A stretch of DNA of 6,012 nt, from NCBI GenBank assembly GCA_039029935.1, contig JBCCFC010000871.1:1-6012 (forward strand). Direction: 5' to 3'. This DNA is from G039029935 sp039029935. GTDB taxonomy: Bacteria > Chloroflexota > Anaerolineae > Caldilineales > Caldilineaceae. Of this stretch, positions 1 through 5,986 are shown one piece after another (position 1 is the stretch's first letter; every line of letters starts with the position of its first letter). The position numbers were made by a program, and so were the translations under genes. The notes below the pieces were generated by a model. That model ran no database searches and was not told where the DNA came from. It worked only from the letters and a program-made list of their open reading frames with translations.

Positions 1-462
1 CAAGCGTATGATCAATCTTTCTCTCGAAAAGCATCACTGTCAGTGCGAAACTATCTCTTTATCCACAGCGAAACCAACGAGCAGCATTGGCTATTTGATA
101 CCGATGCGTATCTAATCGCAAACAATGTTCATCTGTCAGAGAAAACCCTGCTAGAGAAAACCCTGCCAGAGAAAACAACAATGGACAAAAACGATGTACA
201 GGCCATTCTCTACCAAGTGATTAAAACTGATACCAATGGGGACCAGCGTCTGAACTATATGGATTTACAGACAATCGGGGTATCGTTACCAAATGGTAAA
301 GACTACACAGCGATTGTATCGGAAATTGACTTGCTGATTGGTCATCGTTTCATCGACAGCGACACACTGCTTGTTCTCTATCAAAAAGACGGCACAGGCT
401 ATTCGCTTCGGATAAGTTTGCCGGACTTTACCATTATGGATGAAACCGAACTCATCAAGTGA
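1..462 (+). CDS. Uncharacterised protein with EF-hand/dockerin-like calcium loop, 5' end outside window
   Basis: This is the C-terminal 153 residues of a protein whose start lies left of the window. The frame is open from base 1. The first possible in-window start, GTG at 43, has no Shine-Dalgarno sequence, so I treat the gene as 5'-partial. The one recognisable motif is a twelve-residue loop at bases 229-264, DTNGDQRLNYMD, with Asp/Asn at loop positions 1, 3 and 5, a hydrophobic residue at 8 and Asp at 12. This fits a calcium-binding EF-hand or dockerin-type loop, although position 6 is Gln instead of Gly. The rest is beta-rich (HWLF near the start, LLVLYQKDGTGYSLRISL near the end). Bases 138-176 are a 15-base tandem repeat that gives EKTLL-EKTLP-EKTT, probably a flexible linker. 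I do not recognise a named family. The next gene follows after 13 bases, so the two are probably cotranscribed. Confidence 0.75.
   Translation, partial: QAYDQSFSRKASLSVRNYLFIHSETNEQHWLFDTDAYLIANNVHLSEKTLLEKTLPEKTTMDKNDVQAILYQVIKTDTNGDQRLNYMDLQTIGVSLPNGKDYTAIVSEIDLLIGHRFIDSDTLLVLYQKDGTGYSLRISLPDFTIMDETELIK
138..176 (+). repeat. 15-base in-frame tandem repeat, about 2.6 copies
   Basis: The unit agagaaaaccctgcy occurs at 138-152 and 153-167, differing only in the last base, followed by nine bases of a third copy at 168-176. The period is a multiple of three, so copy-number change would add or remove five residues (EKTLL/P) without breaking the frame. Confidence 0.9.
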
Positions 463-475
463 TATAGGAGATATC

Positions 476-901
476 ATGACAGGACCATACAAGGGCAGTT
501 GTTTATGCGGTGAAATCCGCTTTGAAGTGGACGAATTTCTATCAACAATTGGGCATTGCCATTGTTCTATGTGTCGTAAATTTCATGGGGCGGCCTTTGC
601 CACGCTTGCGGATGTACCCGCAGAACATTTTCGCTGGACAGCGGGTGAGCATTTGCTCAAGGGATATACGGCACAGAATGGCACAATACGGCGTTTCTGT
701 ATAAATTGTGGTTCAAGCCTAACCTTTTTCACACCCAATGGACCGAGCGACATTGTTGAAATTGCGATGGGCTGTTTTGATGATGATGTGCCTGTGAAGG
801 CAAATGCACACATCTTTGTAGCATCAGGGGCAAACTGGTTTGAGCATGAAGATGAACTGCCACACTTTGAAGCGGGTCGTCGTAGCCGACAAATCAAGTA
901 A
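476..901 (+). CDS. GFA/CENP-V family zinc-binding protein
   Basis: This is a 141-residue protein of the GFA (glutathione-dependent formaldehyde-activating enzyme)/CENP-V fold. The zinc-binding cysteine groups are all visible: SCLCG (C9, C11), HCHCSMC (C28, C30, C33) and FCINCGS (C75, C78). The FHGAAF stretch after the second group is also typical. The length matches single-domain family members. In the family these residues hold structural and catalytic zinc. Most bacterial members have no proven substrate, and the formaldehyde/glutathione role should not be assumed. An in-frame ATG exists at 440, but the ATG at 476 is preferred: AGGAG at 466-470 lies five bases before it, and the motif order then begins where the family normally begins. 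It sits 13 bases after the upstream gene, and its stop codon overlaps the ribosome binding site of the next gene, suggesting coupled translation. Cytoplasmic; no signal peptide. Confidence 0.93.
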   Translation: MTGPYKGSCLCGEIRFEVDEFLSTIGHCHCSMCRKFHGAAFATLADVPAEHFRWTAGEHLLKGYTAQNGTIRRFCINCGSSLTFFTPNGPSDIVEIAMGCFDDDVPVKANAHIFVASGANWFEHEDELPHFEAGRRSRQIK

Positions 902-912
902 GGACCAAAACC

Positions 913-1938
913 ATGAAGAAACACAAAGTTATCTTGGATGTGGACAACGCCACAGGCATTCCCGTCTGTGACGTGGACGATGGCATGACGATTGCGTTGG
1001 CCTTGGCATCACCCGAACTGGATGTACTAGGCATCACCACTTGTGCAGGCAACTGCCGTACCCACGAATCCACCCATTCGACGCTACGCATGTTGGAACT
1101 GGCGGGGCGGAGCGATATACCAGTGGCGACAGGACGTGAACTGCCCTTCATCCAAGATGTCACCGCCAGCTTTGAATATCTGGATCAACGACGCGCACAA
1201 CATGCATACTACTGGCAGGATGTACCACCATTGCCCGATGTCACGTTGCAGCCATCGCCGCTGAAAGCGCACGAATTTATTATCGAGATGGTCAAGCAAC
1301 ATCCGGGTGAGGTGACGATTCTCAAGGCAGGGTCACATACCAATCTAGCACTGGCCTTGCTGGTTGAGCCGGAGATTGCACCGCTGGTCAAAGCAGTGGT
1401 TCACATGGGTGGCGATACGGGGACGCCTTGGTGGGCTGATAACGCCGATGACTCCATCAACAACCCCGAAATCTGGCGTGACATTGTACGCATGAACCAA
1501 GTCTATGACCCCGAAGCCACCGAAATCGTCGTGCGCTCTGGCATCCCCTTCACGTGGGTGACGGCCAAAGTGAGTGCTCGTGTCCTCCTGCGCATGGCGC
1601 ATGTGGATCGCATCCAAGCGGTGGACACACCCTATCATCAATTTCTCGCCAATGTCGCCCGCCCTTGGGTACAGTGGGAAATAGATGTCTGCGAACGCCA
1701 AGGCGCACCCATGTGGGACCCGCTGACACTGGCAACCATCATCGACCCGACCTTCTGCACCTTTGTCACCATGCGCTGTGATCTAGACCGTTTTCGCAAC
1801 TGGGAATTCCCTTATCTCTATCCGAGTCCCGACACTCCGCAGGTGCAGGTGTCGATGGACGTAGATATCGCGCGGTTTGAGGAATTCTTGATAGAGCGAT
1901 TAACATCGAACGATGGGACACAATATGCTAACACTTGA
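913..1938 (+). CDS. Nucleoside hydrolase (IUNH superfamily), possibly purine-preferring
   Basis: A 341-residue member of the inosine-uridine nucleoside N-ribohydrolase superfamily, enzymes that cleave ribonucleosides to base plus ribose using a bound calcium ion. Visible landmarks: the N-terminal Asp cluster (D9, D11, then D22-D23-G), ITTCAGN ending at N47, KAGSHTNLAL with T143, HMGGD at 164-168, RMNQ-YDPEA with N195, and APMWDPL with D269. By alignment to the Crithidia enzyme these correspond to D8/D10/D14/D15, N39, T126, N168 and D242, so the calcium and ribose site looks intact. Two things are unusual: about seven extra residues (NATGIPVC region) split the usual DxDPGxDD motif, and the acid His before the last Asp is Trp268. 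In trypanosomal purine-specific (IAG) hydrolases that position is also Trp (W260), so a purine preference is a reasonable inference. AAGGA at 900-904, eight bases before ATG 913, overlaps the previous stop. A divergent ribose-binding-pocket hydrolase of other specificity remains possible. Confidence 0.92.
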   Translation: MKKHKVILDVDNATGIPVCDVDDGMTIALALASPELDVLGITTCAGNCRTHESTHSTLRMLELAGRSDIPVATGRELPFIQDVTASFEYLDQRRAQHAYYWQDVPPLPDVTLQPSPLKAHEFIIEMVKQHPGEVTILKAGSHTNLALALLVEPEIAPLVKAVVHMGGDTGTPWWADNADDSINNPEIWRDIVRMNQVYDPEATEIVVRSGIPFTWVTAKVSARVLLRMAHVDRIQAVDTPYHQFLANVARPWVQWEIDVCERQGAPMWDPLTLATIIDPTFCTFVTMRCDLDRFRNWEFPYLYPSPDTPQVQVSMDVDIARFEEFLIERLTSNDGTQYANT

Positions 1939-2536
1939 TGCTGTTGCCAAAGAGCCAATGTTGCTCACGTTTGAGATGAGGTTGCCAACTGACCGCAAAG
2001 CCATCTTTCGACCGCTGGTACCGGAGGATGAAACACAATTAGCACACTTTTTGGAGATACTCGGCAAGCCGACACGCCGCTTCTATTCCGTTCCAGACGA
2101 CGTCGCACCCTATGCAAAAGAGCTATGTGAGGCCATCAATCGCTATGACAAACTTCGCCTAGTCTTGGAGATAGCGGATACGCCGAATGCTATGAGCCAC
2201 GAGATTATCGGCATTGTTGAGTTTAGCTTTGACCTCGTGAATGCTGACATCGAGCGATACGCCACCTATGGCATCCAGCTCGTTGCCAGCAGTGACTGTC
2301 GCTTTGGGCTGTGCTTGAGTGACCGCTATCAAAATCTGCACATTGGTAGTCAGCTATTCCCCTTTGTCAGCGAAATTGCACAGCGTTTTGGACAAACACG
2401 CATCATTTTGTGGGGCGGTGTTTATGCAGACAATGCATTGGCAAGACAGTATTACGCTAGAAATGGATTTGAGGAATTGGGTACGTTTGAGGATTCGGAT
2501 GGGGGCGTGAGTGTTGATATGATTTACGCCCTATGA
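1925..2536 (+). CDS. GNAT family N-acetyltransferase
   Basis: A protein of about 203 residues with the GCN5-related acetyltransferase fold, which transfers an acetyl group from acetyl-CoA to an amine. It begins with the family-like stretch AIFRPLVPEDE. The acetyl-CoA loop (motif A) is read in RYQNLHIGSQLF, preceded by the strand RFGLCLSD. The C-terminal part has DNALARQYYARNGFEELG, the usual N..A...Y...GF signature. In motif A the first glycine of the usual Q/RxxGxG/A is His, a deviation to note. The start is uncertain: ATG 1913, ATG 1925 and ATG 1958 are all in frame. ATG 1925 has a weak GGGA six bases upstream; the other two have less. All but the last overlap the end of the nucleoside hydrolase gene (stop 1936-1938), so translational coupling is likely. 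The acceptor substrate cannot be told. Most distant from the upstream genes in role, but in the same transcription unit by spacing. Confidence 0.9.
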   Translation: MLTLDAVAKEPMLLTFEMRLPTDRKAIFRPLVPEDETQLAHFLEILGKPTRRFYSVPDDVAPYAKELCEAINRYDKLRLVLEIADTPNAMSHEIIGIVEFSFDLVNADIERYATYGIQLVASSDCRFGLCLSDRYQNLHIGSQLFPFVSEIAQRFGQTRIILWGGVYADNALARQYYARNGFEELGTFEDSDGGVSVDMIYAL

Positions 2537-2546
2537 TATTAATTCT

Positions 2547-2572
2547 ATTTTTATGATAAATTTCATAAAAAT
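2547..2572. repeat. 26-base AT-rich inverted repeat between operons
   Basis: ATTTTTATGA at 2547-2556 is the exact reverse complement of TCATAAAAAT at 2563-2572, separated by six bases. It starts ten bases after the GNAT stop and ends twelve bases before the -35 box of the next promoter. It has only one G:C pair per arm and no T-run afterwards, so it would be a poor intrinsic terminator. A regulator binding site, or simply AT-rich upstream DNA helping RNA polymerase, fits the position better. Confidence 0.6.
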
Positions 2573-2584
2573 TAGGAAAATTTA

Positions 2585-2613
2585 TTGACAGGCCATAACC
2601 GCTATGCTATACT
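2585..2613 (+). promoter_or_regulatory. Strong sigma70-type promoter for the radical SAM gene
   Basis: A perfect TTGACA (-35) at 2585-2590 is followed after exactly 17 bases by TATACT (-10, five of six consensus bases) at 2608-2613. TGC directly before the -10 makes an extended -10 element. The upstream 45 bases are very AT-rich. Transcription would start near A2620, giving a leader of about 40 bases before the GTG start at 2662. Confidence 0.85.
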
Positions 2614-2649
2614 ACCGCCATTATTTTTAGCCAATACAAGCGTTTTTTT

Positions 2650-2654
2650 GGAGG
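2650..2654 (+). promoter_or_regulatory. Ribosome binding site that fixes the GTG start
   Basis: GGAGG lies seven bases before GTG 2662, directly after a run of seven T. The next in-frame start-like codons have no comparable site, so the GTG is taken as the true start. Confidence 0.85.
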
Positions 2655-2661
2655 ATTAACT

Positions 2662-4107
2662 GTGCCGATCTCGTTACCGGACTCTATTTCAAACAAGCTC
2701 CCCTCAAACAAACTAACCAGTGTGCTATCAGGACGTAAAAAATCGAAAATTTTGTGGCTGGACTTGGGTGACTTAGGCGATCTCGTCAACCCCAGTGGAC
2801 CGCATGAGCAGTGGCAGGATCATGGTTTGGGGCTGCTACGGACGATCATGCATCAAGAAGGCATCATGACCGACCTCGCCTCCACCCGTGCCATCACCGA
2901 TTGGAAACAGCTTTATAAACAGGTGCGTGGTTATGACATGATGATTATGAATGTGCGCAGTTACACCTATCCTGTAGCAAATCGAGCGGCGCAAATCTTC
3001 AAAGAGGTCAACCCACAGGGCATAGTAATCACAGGCGGGATGCACGCGACGGTTGCGCCTGATGAGATAGAGGCGGTGGATCATTTTGATAAAATCGTTC
3101 AAGGTCCTGGCGAAAAGACAATTGTAGAATTGGTACAAGACCCAGATGCATTTGCCCGTGTCACCAAAGGCATTGGCGCACGTTCAATGGCTGAGTGGCC
3201 GATGATTGACCGCACACTCTGGCCCAAACCAGTGGGACGACGCATCCGTAAAAATTTTGGCTGGCCGCTCGAACCGGAGTGCGGCTGGGGGCCAGGTCCA
3301 GTCGCGACAGTGTTGACCAGCCGTGTCTGTCCTTGGCAATGTGTTTTCTGTAACGAGAACTCGTACATCCCGAATATGGGGCGCCGCCCTGTCGAGGCTG
3401 TGATTGATGAACTCAACTACCTTGACAATAAATATGGTGTGGGTTCGGTCGTCATCCATGACTCCATGTTCTTCCAAAACCCCAAGTGGCTCAAAGAATG
3501 GATTGAACTCTATCCACGCAAAGCCAACAAACGTTGGACCTATTGGGCTGCTGGCCGCGCCGATACCGTGCGCCAATGGCCGGACCTTTTTGAGGCACTG
3601 GTCCGCGAGACCAACTGGCGCACCATCTCCATCGGCTTTGAGTCGGGCAGCGACCGCATTCTGCGCATGTTGAACAAAGAATGCACCGAAGAGGACAACT
3701 ACTTTGCCATCAACTTGGTCAACAAACTGGGTGATGAGCTTGAAGCACGTGGCGAAGACCCACCCCGCTTCTGGTCCAACATCATGCTTGGTATTCCCGG
3801 TGAAACCCACGAGGACGCCTTCAAGACCATGCGTATGTTGAAACGAATGAAGCGCGTGATGCCGTCCATCGCCTTCTATGCGCCCTATCCAGGGTCCGCA
3901 CTTGGCTTCCAGCTTATTGCTGAAGGCAAGAGCATGATGACCAAAGACAACTATCACCGCTTCCCTGATGATGAAAAGGTCAAGGGCATTGATTACGGGT
4001 TCTACCGTGAACTGTTGGCAGGTAAATATGATGGTGAAATCAATAAAGGGTTGAGCAGTGTTAATTATGGCTCAAGCCTCTATGAAGGTACATTAATTAA
4101 GGCATAG
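2662..4107 (+). CDS. B12-binding-domain radical SAM protein
   Basis: A 481-residue protein with GTG start. After about 25 polar residues, residues 28-160 look like the Rossmann-type cobalamin-binding domain found in class B radical SAM enzymes, with the hallmark ITGGMHATVAPDE at 123-135 and QGPGEKT at 147-153. The canonical DxHxxG cobalamin-ligand motif is not visible after the first strand, so B12 may bind without a His ligand or not at all. The radical SAM barrel follows, with VCPWQCVFC (C223, C227, C230) holding the 4Fe-4S cluster in the classical Cx3Cx2C spacing, then IGFESGSD at 324-331 and IMLGIPGETHEDAF at 374-387, both typical SAM-site strands. The last 60 residues match no motif I know. 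Family members are methyltransferases, cyclases or other radical enzymes; the substrate cannot be inferred. Cytoplasmic and expected to be oxygen-sensitive. It has its own strong promoter and is followed after 22 bases by a small gene. Confidence 0.93.
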   Translation: MPISLPDSISNKLPSNKLTSVLSGRKKSKILWLDLGDLGDLVNPSGPHEQWQDHGLGLLRTIMHQEGIMTDLASTRAITDWKQLYKQVRGYDMMIMNVRSYTYPVANRAAQIFKEVNPQGIVITGGMHATVAPDEIEAVDHFDKIVQGPGEKTIVELVQDPDAFARVTKGIGARSMAEWPMIDRTLWPKPVGRRIRKNFGWPLEPECGWGPGPVATVLTSRVCPWQCVFCNENSYIPNMGRRPVEAVIDELNYLDNKYGVGSVVIHDSMFFQNPKWLKEWIELYPRKANKRWTYWAAGRADTVRQWPDLFEALVRETNWRTISIGFESGSDRILRMLNKECTEEDNYFAINLVNKLGDELEARGEDPPRFWSNIMLGIPGETHEDAFKTMRMLKRMKRVMPSIAFYAPYPGSALGFQLIAEGKSMMTKDNYHRFPDDEKVKGIDYGFYRELLAGKYDGEINKGLSSVNYGSSLYEGTLIKA

Positions 4108-4129
4108 AACTTACGCGAAAGGTAAAGGA

Positions 4130-4336
4130 ATGAGTAGCTTTAGCAATCCACACTATATGTATTTGTTCGACATGAAAAACGGCAAGAAAAAACTTGCCTA
4201 TGGCCGCTCCCCAGAGGATGCGTTGGATATTCTGCGCATTCGGCTAACTGAAGCAGAGATGGATGAGATCATTGGCGAGCAGTATGTAAAGATTTCACAA
4301 CGGCAGATGCAAGAGCATATAGATAATCTAGGATAG
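4130..4336 (+). CDS. Small protein of unknown function (68 aa) downstream of radical SAM enzyme
   Basis: The AAAGG at 4118-4122 lies seven bases before ATG 4130, a good ribosome binding site, and the gene lies 22 bases after the radical SAM stop on the same strand. The protein begins with a likely beta hairpin (YMYLFDMKNGKKKLAYG), followed by SPEDALDILRIRLTEAEMDEII, which reads as one or two helices, and a Gln/charged C-terminus. It has no cysteine, no membrane segment and no signal peptide. The composition resembles a folded small domain, not a peptide precursor with a variable core. I do not recognise a family. Cotranscription with the radical SAM gene is likely, so it may be an accessory or substrate-presenting protein; this is inference from position only. 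Confidence 0.8.
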   Translation: MSSFSNPHYMYLFDMKNGKKKLAYGRSPEDALDILRIRLTEAEMDEIIGEQYVKISQRQMQEHIDNLG

Positions 4337-4340
4337 GACG

Positions 4341-5081
4341 TTATTGTGCCATCATACTCAGCACAGTCAACGTAAACCCAATCATGTTGACCAATACATG
4401 TGTAATCGTCGCTACTCTGAGATTCCCTCGTTTGGCAGCGATGGCAAGTGGCAGCGACCCAATAGCGCGCTGGATAAAATGCCAAGGCGTCCAAAAATGA
4501 TAGAGTGCAAACAGGGATGTATTTAGTAGATTGGCCCAACGACCAAAGTGTGAAAGACGGGGAAGCAGATAGCCCCGGAAATAGATTTCTTCGATGATTG
4601 GACCAACGAGGTTGGCAAAGATGACTGTGAGAATGACAATGGGTAGGAACTGCGATTGTGGCAATGCCCCAAAGTCAATCTGCTCAATGTTTAACCAAGC
4701 GGGCCACCAACCAAAGACTGCCTCAAGGATAATCATATCTCCCGCCCCCATGATGCCAAACAGAATTAACATGCCCACAAAGGTCGCTGGAACCATCCAA
4801 AGATATTGGGTCCAAGTTAATGGCTGGTCTTTGGGGTGATAGGCCAGTAACCCATCCAGTGAATAGGAGCCATTGCGTTGTTTGCCTAGATAGAGCAAGT
4901 AGCCGAATTCAGTGGGGATTAGACCTAGCGGGACAGCAATGACGAGCCAGAAGAGTGCGGGCATATTGGCTGATCGCATGGTGGTGGCGAGAATGATGAA
5001 GATGACGGTGATGACTGCGCCTGGCAATAGATGTAAGAGGATGGCTTTGGGTAATGACAGTTGTTCAGATTCAAATTGCAT
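4341..5081 (-). CDS. CPBP (CAAX/Abi-type) intramembrane protease
   Basis: A 246-residue integral membrane protein with the three motifs of the CPBP glutamic endopeptidase family: EEIYFR (E164, E165, R169), F191xxxH195 in LFALYHFW, and H228VLVN232 near the C-terminus. These give the catalytic Glu pair and the two His residues, so it looks active. Hydrophobic segments are seen around 12-32, 42-64, 92-112, 145-163, 184-196 and 224-243. Family members process prenylated proteins in eukaryotes; in bacteria they serve in bacteriocin immunity, signalling or membrane-protein cleavage, and mostly have no known substrate. The ATG at 5081-5079 has AAGGA (complement of 5090-5094) eight bases upstream. 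The gene is transcribed alone, towards the 68-aa gene, with four bases between the stop codons. No bacteriocin gene is visible nearby. Confidence 0.92.
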   Translation of the reverse strand: MQFESEQLSLPKAILLHLLPGAVITVIFIILATTMRSANMPALFWLVIAVPLGLIPTEFGYLLYLGKQRNGSYSLDGLLAYHPKDQPLTWTQYLWMVPATFVGMLILFGIMGAGDMIILEAVFGWWPAWLNIEQIDFGALPQSQFLPIVILTVIFANLVGPIIEEIYFRGYLLPRLSHFGRWANLLNTSLFALYHFWTPWHFIQRAIGSLPLAIAAKRGNLRVATITHVLVNMIGFTLTVLSMMAQ

Positions 5082-5152
5082 GTGAACGTTCCTTGATTAT
5101 TGGATATGGTTAAGTTTGCCTATACGCAGTGTGTACGACGACGTTGAGATAA

Positions 5153-5181
5153 ATTATACGCCATGCATGGCTGGAGGTAAA
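5153..5181 (-). promoter_or_regulatory. Likely promoter of the CPBP protease gene
   Basis: On the - strand, TTTACC (complement of 5176-5181, four of six -35 bases) is followed after 17 bases by a perfect TATAAT (complement of 5153-5158). Transcription would start near 5146, leaving a leader of about 65 bases. The spacer contains the perfect 10-base palindrome CCATGCATGG (5161-5170), a possible operator. Confidence 0.6.
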
Positions 5182-5231
5182 CTGTAAGTTATCGTGATTT
5201 GACAGTTTGGTGAAATATTTGGAGGTATATG

Positions 5232-5756
5232 ATGGAAGCACAAGTCAATATTCCAATTCCACAGAAACTATATGAGCAAGCCAATGTAATTGCGCAAAGT
5301 GAGCAGCGTAGTCCGCAAGATATCATTGTGAAATTCTTGGAATATAGATATAGCTTATTCAATAATGGCAGTGCAGAGTTCATATCGTCAGAAGAAGAAC
5401 TGCCTGAATTTGTTATTGCCAATGACGCTAAAATTCAAGACAAACAAGATATGCCCTTAAACCCAAAACCGAATATAAGTAGAGACGAACAACGATTTCT
5501 TACAGCTCATGATAAGGACTCTAAGCGTGAAAGAGATGCATATATCAAAATTCACCCAACATTGTTGAAAGAATATTTTGGAGAACATGTCGCTATCTAT
5601 AATGGGGAGTTGGTGGATCACGATACTGATTATTCAGCTCTCTTTAAACGGGTTGATGAGAAATATCCTGACGAATTTGTGCTAATGCGGCCTGTTGAAG
5701 AAAAGCCTGAGCGGGAGTTCCATTTTCGTTCTATTCGGTTTGTGGAGCCGTCATGA
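5232..5756 (+). CDS. DUF5678-type protein with RHH-like N-terminus
   Basis: A 174-residue cytoplasmic protein. The N-terminus (VNIPIPQKLYEQANVIAQSE, then SPQDIIVKFLEYR, about residues 5-39) has the strand plus two helices pattern of ribbon-helix-helix antitoxin-like proteins. A polar linker follows (45-100). The C-terminal part, about 108-155 (LLKEYFGEHVAIYNGELVDH, then LFKRVDEKYPDEFVLMRPV), matches my recollection of DUF5678, a small domain of unknown function common in Chloroflexota and Cyanobacteria. Two adjacent ATGs are possible; the second, at 5232, is preferred because GGAGG at 5221-5225 lies six bases before it and only three before the first (5229). The stop TGA at 5754-5756 overlaps the next gene's ATG. 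The pairing suggests a two-gene unit; whether it regulates, tethers or is cut by the protease is unknown. Confidence 0.82.
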   Translation: MEAQVNIPIPQKLYEQANVIAQSEQRSPQDIIVKFLEYRYSLFNNGSAEFISSEEELPEFVIANDAKIQDKQDMPLNPKPNISRDEQRFLTAHDKDSKRERDAYIKIHPTLLKEYFGEHVAIYNGELVDHDTDYSALFKRVDEKYPDEFVLMRPVEEKPEREFHFRSIRFVEPS

Positions 5757-5986
5757 TGATAAACCCTATCGCCATGTTTGACTATAAGCCAGGACATGGT
5801 GTACCTGCATATCCGTTCATTTCTTTTACACTGATAGGCCGCGAGTCAGGCATGTCAACCGAGATTGAAGGGTTGGTCGATTCCGGTGCAGATGCAACGA
5901 TGATTCCGGTATCAATCCTTAGCCATATCCAAGCGCGTAAAACCGATGATGCTTGGACGCGTACTTTTCAGGCGAGCGATACATGA
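5753..5986 (+). CDS. Retropepsin-like aspartic protease, frameshifted and cut short
   Basis: The reading frame encodes 77 residues and begins inside the stop of the DUF5678-type gene (ATGA overlap, so translational coupling). A GGAG at 5744-5747 serves ATG 5753 or ATG 5756. The protein has YPFISFTLIG followed by EGLVDSGADATMIP: D43-S44-G45-A46 is the catalytic D[ST]GA motif of retropepsin-type aspartic proteases, which act as dimers of one-motif subunits. Family members of this kind are normally well over 100 residues, with a second half carrying strands and an I-G-R/flap-like region. Here the frame ends at TGA 5984-5986, shortly after TRTFQ. The expected continuation is readable in a different frame (see next entry), so this gene is probably disrupted by a single-base deletion, or the assembly has an error there. 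Confidence 0.8.
   Translation: MMINPIAMFDYKPGHGVPAYPFISFTLIGRESGMSTEIEGLVDSGADATMIPVSILSHIQARKTDDAWTRTFQASDT

Noticed and set aside
583..924. A 113-codon - strand frame opposite the GFA gene
   Set aside because: The + strand frame has all zinc-binding cysteines; the reverse frame has no family features or ribosome binding site.
1345..1735. Overlapping - strand open frames within the nucleoside hydrolase gene
   Set aside because: They are shadows of the hydrolase codons, without start signals or motifs.
2547..2572. Intrinsic terminator after the GNAT gene
   Set aside because: The stem is nearly all A:T and is followed by TAGGAAAATT, not by a T-run.
2643..2649. Run of seven T as the tail of a terminator or attenuator in the radical SAM leader
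   Set aside because: No GC-rich hairpin precedes it; the leader of about 40 bases is too short for a riboswitch.
3184..3957. A 257-codon open frame on the - strand opposite the radical SAM gene
   Set aside because: It is fully antisense to a gene with conserved motifs, has no ribosome binding site or recognisable domain, and its His/Gly/Val-rich composition is the mirror of the codon use of the real gene.
4130..4336. 68-aa protein as a ribosomally made peptide precursor for the radical SAM enzyme
   Set aside because: There is no Cys, no GG-type or other cleavage motif, no repeated or low-complexity core, and no transporter or peptidase beside it in the same operon. Kept only as a weak alternative.
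5199..5231. TTGACA at 5199-5204 as -35 of a promoter for the DUF5678-type gene
   Set aside because: At 16-18 bases downstream there is no -10 element, only the ribosome binding site; the TATATG further on would start transcription inside the gene.
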